Positions 1 to 8,152 of a DNA stretch of 11,821 bases are shown one piece after another. Positions within the stretch are counted from its first letter, which is position 1, and each line of letters opens with the position of its first letter. A program made the translations under genes and the position numbers. The notes under the pieces were generated by a model. The model had not been told where the DNA came from. It saw only the letters and a program-made list of their open reading frames with translations, and ran no database searches. The stretch is from CAXTTV01 sp964247295 (GTDB taxonomy: Bacteria; Chloroflexota; Ktedonobacteria; Ktedonobacterales; Ktedonobacteraceae): NCBI GenBank assembly GCA_964247295.1, contig CAXTTV010000149.1, forward strand, positions 1 to 11,821, given 5' to 3'.

Positions 1-13
1 ATCAGATAGTGTA

Positions 14-3000
14 TCAACTACCTGATGCTAGTGAAGCATCCAGCTCAACGGCCTCTACATAGTCGCCAGCAGTATGTTGCTCTCCATATGGGGTAACGCG
101 GAGAAAAGCCCGCTTCATCCGACTCCATTCGGCCAGGATCTGTGAGGCGCGCCAGCTCCTAGTCTTTTTGTGGTGCTGCTGGACGATCCGGCGCAACGCC
201 TCTAGCTCGAACGGCTCGTCTACTGGTAACAGGTCTACCAGTTCAGAATTGCAGTGCAGGCGGAACCGTCCATCTAGATCCAGGACATAGGCAATTCCAG
301 CCGACATCCCAGCTCCAAAGTTGCGCCCGGTCTCTCCTAACACTACGACCATACCACCGGTCATATACTCACAGGCGTGTGCACCTACCCCCTCTACAAT
401 CGCCAGGGCTCCACTGTTACGGACAGCGAAGCGTTCACCGGCACAGCCAGCCGCGAAAAGTTGCCCACCGGTCGCTCCGTACAAAGCGGTGTTTCCAAGG
501 ATAATGTTCTGATGGGCTGAGAAGTTGACATCGGCAGGCGGCATCAGGATAAGTTGCCCACCCGCCATGCCTTTACCTATATAATCGTTAGCCTCTCCCT
601 GAAGGATCAGCCGCATCCCTGGCGTGGTAAAGGCTCCAAAGCTCTGGCCGGCGGCCCCCTGGAAAACAGCGGTGACGCTTCCCCTCGTCAGGCCGACGTT
701 GCCATAGCGTCGGGCTATCTCTCCAGCCAGACTGACGCCAATCGCCCGATCGTAATTGTGGATGCTGTGCTGTACCAGGATGCTGTGCTGCTCGCTAAAG
801 GCGGTCTCGGCCTCCTGGAGCAGGGCTTCGGCAATGTCTGAAGGTGGGGGCGAGACCTGCTCCCGCACTTTGATCCCCGGCATGGCGACGAGCATCGGGG
901 CCAGATCTATCTCGGTCTCTTCCTCCGGCCCCTGTAGGAGGTCCGCGCGACCAATCAAATCGTCAAGCCTGCGGAAGCCAAGTTGGGCCATCAGGCGGCG
1001 CACCTCTTCCGCGACCTGGGTAAGATAGTTGATAACAAACTGAGGGCGACCGGTAAATTTGGCGCGCAGATCTTCCCGCTGTGTGGCGATCCCTGCCGGA
1101 CAGGTGTTGAGATGACACTGACGAGCCATATCGCAGCCCAAAGCGACCAGCACCCCGGTTCCAAAACCAAACTCCTCAGCACCCAGCAGTGCCCCAATGA
1201 TGACATCACGTCCGGTCTTCAGGCCGCCATCAACACGAACTTTGATACGACCCCTCAAACCATTCTTGAGCAGAGTCTGCTGCGCTTCGGCCAACCCCCG
1301 CTCCCAGGGGATGCCAGCATGTTTGATGGATTGCATCGGCGAGGCTCCGGTCCCACCATCGTGCCCACTGATCTGCACATAGTCAGCATGAGCTTTGGCG
1401 ACGCCAGCGGCGATGGTGCCAACACCAATGCTAGAGACCAGTTTAACGCCAATCTTCGCGGTCGGATTGATCTGTCGCAGATCGTAGATTAACTGGGCCA
1501 GATCCTCAATGCTGTAGATATCATGGTGAGGCGGTGGTGAGATCAAGGAGACGCCAGGCGCGGTATGCCGCAATCGCGCGATAAAGGGTGTAACCTTGTG
1601 TGGCGGTAGCTGACCACCCTCACCAGGCTTGGCTCCCTGAGCCATCTTGATCTCCAGTTCTTCGGCGCGCACCAGATACTCTGGCGTGACGCCAAAACGA
1701 GCGGAGGCAATCTGTTTGATCTTGCTGGCGATTGGGTAGCCTTCCAGCGTCTCGTGATACCAGTCAGGGTCCTCGCCTCCCTCGCCGGTGTTGTTGCGCC
1801 CACCGATACTATTCATTGCGGCGGCGATCGCTTTATGAGTCTCGACGCTCAAAGCTCCCAGCGACATCGCGGAGACCACGAAACGCGCGCGGATCGCCTC
1901 CATCGGCTCCACTTCGTTCAAGGGTATCTTAGCGGTCGGGACAAAGGTGAGAAGATCCCGTAAGGCGGTTGGAGGGCGCTGATAAACGAGATCCGTAAAC
2001 TTTTGATAGTCTTCCCGATCTCCGGTCTGGGCGGCCTTTTGCAGTGTTCGGACAATGAAAGGATTGTAGGCGTGATACTCAGCCTCACGTCGGAAACGGT
2101 AAATTCCCAGATCTTTCAGACCACGCCGGCGTTTTCTGGCCGTCTCTACTGACGCCTCTTGCTCTTCCGCTTTCTCAGATCGAACCTGCTGCCAGCGCTC
2201 CAGGGTCTGCTTTGCGAGATCCTCCAGCCCTACCACACCGGGATACGACACCGATCCCACAAAACAGCGGTCAATCACTTCTTGAGAGAGTCCAAGTATT
2301 TCAAACTGCCCCCCACCAATGCTATTGCGAATGGTTGAGATCCCCATGCGAGCCATGACTTTTCGTAAGCCGTCCTCGACTACATGAAGATAGTGGTAGG
2401 CCGCATCCTCAGGTGTTAAATGCTCAAGGCGGCGCTCACCCGCCAGCGCCCGAACGCTTGCCAGAGCCAGCCGAGGCACAATCACCTCAGCCCCATATCC
2501 CAGGAGAAGGGCGATCTGATGAACATCGCAGACGGCGTTGCTCTCACAGATCAACGAGACCTGGAAGCGCAGGCCGCTACGGATCAGAGCCTGATTGACC
2601 GCACTCACCGCAAGCAGCATAGGGATCGGGGCCTGCTCCTCGTCTTCAGGCTGGTCATTCAAGATTAACAGGCTTATCCCAGACCGCACCGCCTCCACAG
2701 ACTGCTCCTGAAGTTGATCCAGGGCGGTCTCCAGAGAGGAATGAGCCTTAAAGCAGGTGCGCAATACCTGGGAGGGCATAAAGGGCTTCGAGATCTGTAA
2801 AAGCTCTTCTAGCTGACTCTCCATTAACAATGGCGATCTCAGATGGATCAGGCGCGCATGTTCAGGGGTCTCGGTTAATATACTCGGGCGCGGCCCTAGA
2901 TATGAGTCGAGCGACATTACAATACGTTCGCGCAAAGGATCGATTGGCGGGTTGGTGACCTGGGCAAAGCGCTGATGAAAATAGTCGGAGAGCGAGCGCG

Positions 3001-4561
3001 ACTGACGCGAAACCATCGCAAGCGGCGTATCGTCTCCCATACTCCAGATCGGCTCTTTCTGCTCAGCCAGGATCGGGCGCAACACCAGCTCAACATCCTC
3101 ATGGGTGAACCCGAAAAGCTGTTGATTCCGGAAAAGCTTTTCGGGCTCTAAAAGAGGATGATTACTGATCTCTTGCTGCTCTCCAGAGCGCTGTGGTAGA
3201 TCGTGCAGCCGCACCAGATGCTGGTCCAGCCACTGTTGATAGGGCTGCTGCTGCGCCAGGAATGTTTTGATCTCTTTATCGCGTAAAAAGGTGCCATAGC
3301 GTAGGTCGACGGCGAGCATCTGACCAGGGCCGAGGCGACCCCGCTCAACGATCTCTGAGGGTTCGCAAGAAAGCACGCCGGCCTCCGAAGCCACCATCAA
3401 CAGACCACTGGCCGTCAGAGTATAACGGGCCGGGCGCAGACCATTGCGATCTAACGCCGCGCCAACAAACCGCCCATCACCAAAGATCAAGGCCGCCGGG
3501 CCATCCCAGGGCTCGATCAGGCCCGCGTGATACTCGCACCATGCCCGTTGCCGACCATCCAGGTCTGGGTCTTGCTCCCAGGCGGGGGGGATTAACATTT
3601 GCATACTATGGAGCAGGTCACGCCCGGAGCGCCTAAGCAGCTCAAGAGCTGCATCTAATTGCGCGGAGTCGCTGGCGAGCGGACGTGCCAACGGAAGAAG
3701 ATCCTCTATCTGTTCATTCCATAAAGGCGAACGTAAAGATCCCTCACGCGCACGCATCCAGTTGCGGTTCCCAGTTAATGTATTAATCTCACCATTATGG
3801 GCCAGCAGATGCATCGGCTGAGCCAGAGGCCATGCCGGAAAAGTATTGGTGCTGTAGCGCTGGTGAAAGATCGCGAAAGAACTCTGATAGCGGGGGTCAG
3901 CAAGATCAAGATAAAAACGCGAAAGCTCGGTCGGGGACAACAAACCCTTATACACAATCGTCGCGGAGGAGAGCGAAGCAACAAAGCAATCCGTCAGGTT
4001 AGCTTCCTGAAGGCACTTCTCAATCAGGCGGCGCGCACGGTAAAGCTGGCGCTCATATGTTTCTTGATCGCAATCATCGGGGCGTCGGAGCAGGATCTGG
4101 CGGATCGTCGGAGCGGTCGCGCGAGCGCGGGTCCCAAGGATATTGGCATCGATCGGTGGCTCACGCCAGCAGAGCAGGTTCAGATGGAGATCTTGTAATG
4201 TCTGTTCGATCAGATCAATAGATAAAGCAAAGCCTTCTGGCAAACGATCACGCGAGGGCAAAAAAAGCATTCCCACAGCCAGAGTCGAGGGATCAGAGAG
4301 TTGAAGTTCATCCGTCAGCAATAGACGGGGAAGCCCGGTCAGTAAACCGGCGCCGTCATTAGTCTGCGCATCAGCATCTTGAGCGCCGCGATGGGTCAGG
4401 GAGCACAGAGCTTGTAAGGCCATCTCAATAATCTCGTGGCTGGCCTCACCAGAAATCTGAGCCAGAAAGCCTGTCCCACAGGCATCATGTTCCAGGCTGG
4501 CGTCATACAGAGGGTACTTGGGATCGATATGATCCTTCTGTCGCGTCCGCAATCTGTGCAT
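14..4561 (-). CDS. gltB: Glutamate synthase (GOGAT), large subunit
   Basis: Makes two glutamates from glutamine and 2-oxoglutarate, using NADPH (through a GltD subunit) or ferredoxin. 1515 residues, normal for the family. Seen: the N-terminal type-2 glutamine amidotransferase nucleophile Cys28 in LEHDACGTGF, so a 27-residue propeptide would be cleaved; HNGEINT near 255; the FMN/synthase domain beginning near MSLGALS (899); GAKPGEGG (976); GHDGGTGASP (1066); [3Fe-4S] cysteines 1143, 1149 and 1154 in the C-x5-C-x4-C pattern; and a Gly-rich C-terminal GXGXG beta-helix domain. Start: ATG at 4561 has AAAGGG about 6 bases upstream, whereas the frame also opens 12 codons earlier at a TTG (4597) with no visible ribosome site. 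The TTG start would give a 39-residue propeptide, also within family range. The stop lies 13 bases from the window edge, so a following gltD cannot be seen and NADPH versus ferredoxin dependence is undecided. Identity is very secure. Confidence 0.97.
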   Translation of the reverse strand: MHRLRTRQKDHIDPKYPLYDASLEHDACGTGFLAQISGEASHEIIEMALQALCSLTHRGAQDADAQTNDGAGLLTGLPRLLLTDELQLSDPSTLAVGMLFLPSRDRLPEGFALSIDLIEQTLQDLHLNLLCWREPPIDANILGTRARATAPTIRQILLRRPDDCDQETYERQLYRARRLIEKCLQEANLTDCFVASLSSATIVYKGLLSPTELSRFYLDLADPRYQSSFAIFHQRYSTNTFPAWPLAQPMHLLAHNGEINTLTGNRNWMRAREGSLRSPLWNEQIEDLLPLARPLASDSAQLDAALELLRRSGRDLLHSMQMLIPPAWEQDPDLDGRQRAWCEYHAGLIEPWDGPAALIFGDGRFVGAALDRNGLRPARYTLTASGLLMVASEAGVLSCEPSEIVERGRLGPGQMLAVDLRYGTFLRDKEIKTFLAQQQPYQQWLDQHLVRLHDLPQRSGEQQEISNHPLLEPEKLFRNQQLFGFTHEDVELVLRPILAEQKEPIWSMGDDTPLAMVSRQSRSLSDYFHQRFAQVTNPPIDPLRERIVMSLDSYLGPRPSILTETPEHARLIHLRSPLLMESQLEELLQISKPFMPSQVLRTCFKAHSSLETALDQLQEQSVEAVRSGISLLILNDQPEDEEQAPIPMLLAVSAVNQALIRSGLRFQVSLICESNAVCDVHQIALLLGYGAEVIVPRLALASVRALAGERRLEHLTPEDAAYHYLHVVEDGLRKVMARMGISTIRNSIGGGQFEILGLSQEVIDRCFVGSVSYPGVVGLEDLAKQTLERWQQVRSEKAEEQEASVETARKRRRGLKDLGIYRFRREAEYHAYNPFIVRTLQKAAQTGDREDYQKFTDLVYQRPPTALRDLLTFVPTAKIPLNEVEPMEAIRARFVVSAMSLGALSVETHKAIAAAMNSIGGRNNTGEGGEDPDWYHETLEGYPIASKIKQIASARFGVTPEYLVRAEELEIKMAQGAKPGEGGQLPPHKVTPFIARLRHTAPGVSLISPPPHHDIYSIEDLAQLIYDLRQINPTAKIGVKLVSSIGVGTIAAGVAKAHADYVQISGHDGGTGASPMQSIKHAGIPWERGLAEAQQTLLKNGLRGRIKVRVDGGLKTGRDVIIGALLGAEEFGFGTGVLVALGCDMARQCHLNTCPAGIATQREDLRAKFTGRPQFVINYLTQVAEEVRRLMAQLGFRRLDDLIGRADLLQGPEEETEIDLAPMLVAMPGIKVREQVSPPPSDIAEALLQEAETAFSEQHSILVQHSIHNYDRAIGVSLAGEIARRYGNVGLTRGSVTAVFQGAAGQSFGAFTTPGMRLILQGEANDYIGKGMAGGQLILMPPADVNFSAHQNIILGNTALYGATGGQLFAAGCAGERFAVRNSGALAIVEGVGAHACEYMTGGMVVVLGETGRNFGAGMSAGIAYVLDLDGRFRLHCNSELVDLLPVDEPFELEALRRIVQQHHKKTRSWRASQILAEWSRMKRAFLRVTPYGEQHTAGDYVEAVELDASLASGS

Positions 4562-4889
4562 AGTTCGCCCTTTCACAAAAATGGCAAAGAAAGGCAAAAG
4601 AAAGAGAAGGCACCGGGCATGGGGCCAAACGCGAAACCGACGACCAGCGGTGCTCGTCGATTAACAGGCGAATGAGGATCAGGCAGAACTGGAAACATCC
4701 TTGAATCGGGGAGAGCAGCATAGCTCACAAGCAATCGAACGGTTCAATATTCGATTAAGGGTAAGTATACCATACACAATTTTCTCAATACAAGGACATT
4801 TTGTACATAAGGAGGGCAAGAAAAGTACAGCTTTATACACATACAGAGGCATATAACCACATCGGATGCGCGAGGCCATGAGCAAAGGA
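4562..4889 (-). promoter_or_regulatory. Intergenic region with gltB promoter candidate and long leader
   Basis: This 328-base gap separates the kinase stop from the gltB start. On the minus strand an extended -10 element, TGG followed by TATACT, lies at 4764-4772, with TTGTAT at 4788-4793 as a weak -35 (18-base spacer). Transcription from here would leave a leader of about 195 bases before gltB. The leader contains an imperfect stem-loop at 4638-4659 (CGACG and AGC pairing with GCT and CGTCG, with a 3-base bulge). No recognised riboswitch or T-box was seen. No convincing intrinsic terminator follows the kinase, so readthrough into gltB is possible. The promoter is a pattern match only. Confidence 0.5.
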
Positions 4890-5873
4890 TTAATGGGCGA
4901 GGTGCTGAGCCATTTGAGCGAGAATGCCAAAGGCGATCAGCCCAACAAAGATGGCGATGACGATAAGCGTTGCCAGGATCGCTTTGCGCAGGTTCTGATC
5001 CTTTGGAACCTCTGGCTCATACTCAACCGGCTTCACCTTATCTAACTGGTTAAGGGCTGTAAGCATCTCCTGAATTGTGCTATAGCGCTTATGGGGATCT
5101 CGGCGGATCGCGCGCATCACTACCGTTGCCAGGGCCGGTGAGAGCGTTGATTTAAACTTGAGGATCGAGGGGGGATCTTCATTAATATGCTGATTGAGGA
5201 CCGCGAACACATTCTCACCATCAAAAGGTGGTCGCCCACAGAGCAGCTCATAGAACATTGCTCCCACGGCATAAATATCGGAACCGGCGGTCCCACGTTC
5301 TCCGCGCAACTGCTCTGGCGACATATAATCGGGAGTTCCAACCGTCTCAGTCAGGCCGCGCCACGTCACACGCCGGGCACCTTCCAGCAAAGCCACACCA
5401 AAATCAATCAGCTTGACCTCACCATTATCCAGCAGCATCACATTCTCGGGCTTAATATCGCGGTGGTAAATACCATGATCATGAGCATAGGCCAGGGCTT
5501 CACAAACCTGACGAATAATCATGATTACCCGTTCTTGAGGAAGAAGTTTAGGGGCATATTCCTCTATGATTGTGCGTAGTGTCTGCCCCTCAATGTACTC
5601 CATCACCAGATACTGCTCACAACGAGCTTCCTCAGGATTCAATAGTTGTTGAATGCGGGGATGATTTAACCGGCTGCCGATCTCGGCCTCGCGTCTATAA
5701 CGCTCAAAGATCGCGACATTTCCCAATAGGTCATCATTCGGAAATTTCAGAACAACTTCCTGCCCGTTCTGAACATCACGCGCCAGATAGACATGGTTCA
5801 TTCCGCCATGACCCAGCATCCACTTAATCTCGTAATGGTCAATCACCTGACCCTGCTGATACGTGGTTGGCAT
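4890..5873 (-). CDS. Membrane-anchored eukaryotic-type Ser/Thr protein kinase
   Basis: 327-residue Hanks-type kinase that phosphorylates Ser/Thr on unidentified proteins. Seen: Gly loop GHGGMNHVY (21-29), ATP lysine K43, likely helix-C E62, catalytic HRDIKPEN with D139, K141 and N144, DFG D157, activation-loop threonines T175 and T177, and GTPDYMSPEQ (179-188). All catalytic residues are present, so it should be active. The third loop glycine is Asn (N26). The kinase domain ends near 275; a short Pro/Glu-rich linker leads to one membrane helix at about 299-319 and only 8 further residues. There are no PASTA or other sensor domains, so it is an inner-membrane kinase facing the cytoplasm. ATG start has AGGA close upstream. 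It lies between the permease and gltB on the same strand but has its own promoter candidate and is preceded by a terminator. The substrate is unknown; a role in nitrogen control is inferred from position only. Confidence 0.93.
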   Translation of the reverse strand: MPTTYQQGQVIDHYEIKWMLGHGGMNHVYLARDVQNGQEVVLKFPNDDLLGNVAIFERYRREAEIGSRLNHPRIQQLLNPEEARCEQYLVMEYIEGQTLRTIIEEYAPKLLPQERVIMIIRQVCEALAYAHDHGIYHRDIKPENVMLLDNGEVKLIDFGVALLEGARRVTWRGLTETVGTPDYMSPEQLRGERGTAGSDIYAVGAMFYELLCGRPPFDGENVFAVLNQHINEDPPSILKFKSTLSPALATVVMRAIRRDPHKRYSTIQEMLTALNQLDKVKPVEYEPEVPKDQNLRKAILATLIVIAIFVGLIAFGILAQMAQHLAH

Positions 5874-5892
5874 GCGTCCTACTTTTCCCTTC

Positions 5893-5904
5893 GCTCATAT
5901 GAGC
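5893..5904. promoter_or_regulatory. Perfect 12-base palindrome in kinase leader
   Basis: GCTCATATGAGC is a perfect palindrome between the predicted kinase transcription start and its ATG, about 20 bases before the start codon. It could be an operator for a dimeric regulator. With no loop it is a poor RNA hairpin. No known regulator is recognised; short palindromes also arise by chance. Confidence 0.3.
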
Positions 5905-5926
5905 AAAAAACGCCCGATACCCACAT

Positions 5927-5955
5927 AGTATAGCATTCTCGTCCATCCTGAGCAA
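5927..5955 (-). promoter_or_regulatory. Promoter candidate for the kinase gene
   Basis: On the minus strand, TTGCTC (5950-5955) is followed after 17 bases by TATACT (5927-5932), with TG one base upstream of the -10 (extended -10, TGCTATACT). The predicted transcript would start near 5920, giving a leader of about 45 bases. The site lies just past the permease terminator, so the kinase can be expressed independently of the permease. Confidence 0.6.
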
Positions 5956-5971
5956 TTGGGCCTGGAAGCAC

Positions 5972-6018
5972 AAAAGTACAAAAGGCAACCCCTACAAGAA
6001 ATCCTGTAGGGGTTGCCT
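5972..6018 (-). terminator. Intrinsic terminator after the permease
   Basis: A perfect 14-base stem, AGGCAACCCCTACA (5983-5996) pairing with TGTAGGGGTTGCCT (6005-6018), encloses an 8-base loop. On the minus strand it is followed by a T-rich stretch (TTTGTACTTTTG). It lies 63 bases after the permease stop and should separate the permease from the kinase. An AG-dinucleotide run (6031-6042) lies between stop and hairpin. Confidence 0.88.
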
Positions 6019-6081
6019 CGCAAAAGGAGGAGAGAGAGAGAGAAAAGATTAAATCTGAAGTTCATCTCTCTACTACATCAG

Positions 6082-7686
6082 TTAGCTCACCGAGAGGCCG
6101 GGCTCAACTGAGTCTAAAACCTCGTCCGAGTCTTCTAGCTGATCACTGAGGATCTTCTCTTTGTGCTCATGTGAGTATAGGATCGGTTCACCTGTTCGCA
6201 ACTTGCGAATATAGAGATAACCGAAACCGATTACTAACCAGGCCAGACTGAAAACTAATGCCAGGATTGTATCAATCTGACTAGAGGCAGAGACTGAGCC
6301 GTCCGGCGCTCCAAAGACCGAGAAGTAGAGCACACCAACTAACATCGCAAAGTTCAATAAAGCTCCCAACACCGGCGCGATCAAGGTACTAAAGATCGAG
6401 CGCCCCTTCTCACCAATAAAGGCAACCACACAGATGATGCAAGTCATACCATACAGTAAGAAGGTTCCAATATTGGAAACCAGGGTGATCTGTAGTAGAT
6501 GGTCAGCATTCAAGACACCATATGAACCAACAATCGCGGATATCGCGGCCAGCACGATCACGCCAACGTGAGGAGTGCGGAAACGACCATGTAAGAACCC
6601 AAAGACTAAAGGCAACTCAGTATCTTTTCCCATGGCATAAGTCACACGCACACCTGTGTTCAAACAGGAGAGGGCGGTCCCTACCAGAGCAATCAGGACG
6701 GTTCCAGCCAGGACAATCGCCAATAGGGTGCCATTACCACCAAGCATTTTATCACCCAGCATCTTCGCCATATCTCCGATCGGAGCACCAGATGCGGCTG
6801 CCGCGTCCAGGCCTTTGCCAGCCTTGCTGGTGTAGAGATCGCTAACAAAGAAGTTTGAGGCGAAATACTCCAGAAAGTAGAAAAGAACGGCCTGAATAAC
6901 CAGCGAGAGCAACACGCCGCGCGGGATATCGCGACCAGGATTTTTCGCCTCGGCAGCTAGGGCGGTCGCCGACTCAAAACCAACGACGAGCAGGATCGCA
7001 ATCGTCGATTGGAAGATAAGACCATTAAGCTGATGAGGCATTATTACGCTAAGCGCTGTCGGATGCACATAATGGACCTCAGGATGCTGAAGTCGAAAGG
7101 CGATCGCTAACACAGAAAAAGCAATAAGAGCGATGATCTGGATGGCGTTGATAACGATGTTCGCGAAGGTAGACCCGGTAACACCTACATAGGCAATCAT
7201 TCCAACGATTGCGGCGAAAACGACACAGACGACTACCTGCTGGATGGGCGTCCCAAAATCAGGATTAAAGGTCTGGATAATATACGTGATCAGGATGCCC
7301 ATAAAGGCGACCATCACGCCCGGATAGATCCAGTAATACAGATGCGAGGCCCAACCTACGATAAACTTACTCAGTCGCGCATACTTAAAATGCCGATGTT
7401 CTTCCTGCTTGAGAACTGAGGCTTCAGCGAAGTAATAAGAGCTACCAGCCCCCGCCTGAGGATAGCGCTTCGCGAGCGTGGCGTACGCGGTCGCTGTCAA
7501 AAGGGCGATAAACGTAGCAATTACAACGGAGGGCCACATGTTTAAGGCTCCTGGACCAGCCTGAAGTTGATATGTGGTCCAGAGAAAGGCTCCTGGAGCA
7601 ATCAGGGCCATGGCATTAATGGTGACGCCGGTCAGGCCAAGAGTTGGCTTCATTCCTGTGGTGGTGCTTCGTGCCTGAGTAGCCAT
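6082..7686 (-). CDS. APC-family amino-acid permease
   Basis: 534-residue inner-membrane transporter of the amino acid-polyamine-organocation superfamily, a secondary carrier for amino acids or amines. About 12 hydrophobic helices can be read. TM1 holds LIAPGAF, the unwound substrate-binding region typical of the fold. The stretch after TM2 has RYPQAGAGSSYYFAEA. TM6 is followed by the hallmark FESATALAAEAKNPGRDIPRG. TM8 leads into a loop with GVRVTYAMGKD. A hydrophilic loop of about 40 residues rich in Ala, Gly and Lys separates TM7 and TM8, and the C-terminus is a highly acidic tail of about 35 residues. Start: ATG at 7686 has AAGGAG about 8 bases upstream; the open frame also begins 7 codons earlier at a TTG, which is disfavoured because the ribosome site lies inside that extension. 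The gene is followed by a strong terminator and is divergent from ppc. Substrate cannot be assigned; the gltB neighbourhood makes a glutamate-family substrate thinkable but unproven. Confidence 0.9.
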   Translation of the reverse strand: MATQARSTTTGMKPTLGLTGVTINAMALIAPGAFLWTTYQLQAGPGALNMWPSVVIATFIALLTATAYATLAKRYPQAGAGSSYYFAEASVLKQEEHRHFKYARLSKFIVGWASHLYYWIYPGVMVAFMGILITYIIQTFNPDFGTPIQQVVVCVVFAAIVGMIAYVGVTGSTFANIVINAIQIIALIAFSVLAIAFRLQHPEVHYVHPTALSVIMPHQLNGLIFQSTIAILLVVGFESATALAAEAKNPGRDIPRGVLLSLVIQAVLFYFLEYFASNFFVSDLYTSKAGKGLDAAAASGAPIGDMAKMLGDKMLGGNGTLLAIVLAGTVLIALVGTALSCLNTGVRVTYAMGKDTELPLVFGFLHGRFRTPHVGVIVLAAISAIVGSYGVLNADHLLQITLVSNIGTFLLYGMTCIICVVAFIGEKGRSIFSTLIAPVLGALLNFAMLVGVLYFSVFGAPDGSVSASSQIDTILALVFSLAWLVIGFGYLYIRKLRTGEPILYSHEHKEKILSDQLEDSDEVLDSVEPGLSVS

Positions 7687-8152
7687 AGTCGAGTCTCCTT
7701 CTGTCAAAACTCCTGTGGCGACACTACCACACCCATAGCAACAATGCTATTCGTAATCTCAGGGGGAGAAGCGCGGACGCTGCAACCTCTCTTTTCCCCT
7801 TGTTATACAAATTATAAGAAGCTGAACCCCGCAATTATACGGTCAAACTGTCAAAAGAGCCTCTAGCTTATTAGGGCACTATGCACAACAACAAGATGAG
7901 TCCACGTCAATCCAAAAGCATAATTTTACCCGACACCCCGATTATATAAATTACACTCATACAAAATACAAATTCATTGTGCATATTATCTATATGATTT
8001 TCATGATCTTGATGTCACTATCTATTGTAGGGATACATTGAATTGAGGGCTTGTTTCTTACTTGCCTCCATATTGAAGAGTATTTACACAACCGAAAATT
8101 ATGATACACTCTGGGAAAATGTGCGTTATAGAAAAAGAGCAAGGTGAAATGA
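7687..8152. promoter_or_regulatory. Divergent intergenic region, permease/ppc
   Basis: About 466 AT-rich bases without a credible gene. Toward the permease (minus strand) there are TATAAT hexamers at 7811-7816, 7834-7839 and 7941-7946. None has a good -35 at normal spacing: the nearest are TTGACA at 7849-7854 (only 9 bases from the middle hexamer) and TTGTAT at 7966-7971 (19 bases from the distal one), so the permease promoter is unresolved. The 9-mer TTTTGACAG occurs twice on the minus strand (7701-7709 and 7848-7856). A small ATGA-TTT-TCAT inverted repeat lies at 7994-8004. Confidence 0.5.
8083..8110 (+). promoter_or_regulatory. Promoter candidate for ppc
   Basis: TTTACA (8083-8088) and TACACT (8105-8110) are separated by 16 bases, with TG one base before the -10 (TGATACACT). 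The predicted transcript would begin near 8117, giving a leader of about 36 bases. An overlapping TATGAT at 8100-8105 lacks a well-spaced -35. Confidence 0.5.

Noticed and set aside
983..1492. 169-codon plus-strand open frame inside gltB
   Set aside because: Antisense shadow of the FMN/Fe-S region of gltB; no ribosome site and no family resemblance.
3797..4198. 133-codon plus-strand open frame inside gltB
   Set aside because: Antisense to the conserved amidotransferase domain; composition fits a shadow frame.
4503..4721. 72-codon minus-strand frame in the gltB leader overlapping its start
   Set aside because: Weak ribosome site, runs out of frame into gltB, no recognisable protein or control-codon run; a leader peptide is not supported.
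4679..4930. 83-codon minus-strand frame overlapping the kinase 3' end
   Set aside because: Out-of-frame overlap with the kinase membrane segment, no ribosome site.
6031..6042. AG dinucleotide run
   Set aside because: Only six repeats, between a stop codon and a terminator; no sign of phase-variable function.
7834..7854. TTGACA and TATAAT as a permease promoter
   Set aside because: Both hexamers are excellent but only 9 bases apart, too close for a normal sigma-70 type promoter.
7882..7950. 22-codon plus-strand frame in the permease/ppc intergenic region
   Set aside because: No ribosome site, no hydrophobic or repeated pattern; expected by chance in 466 bases.
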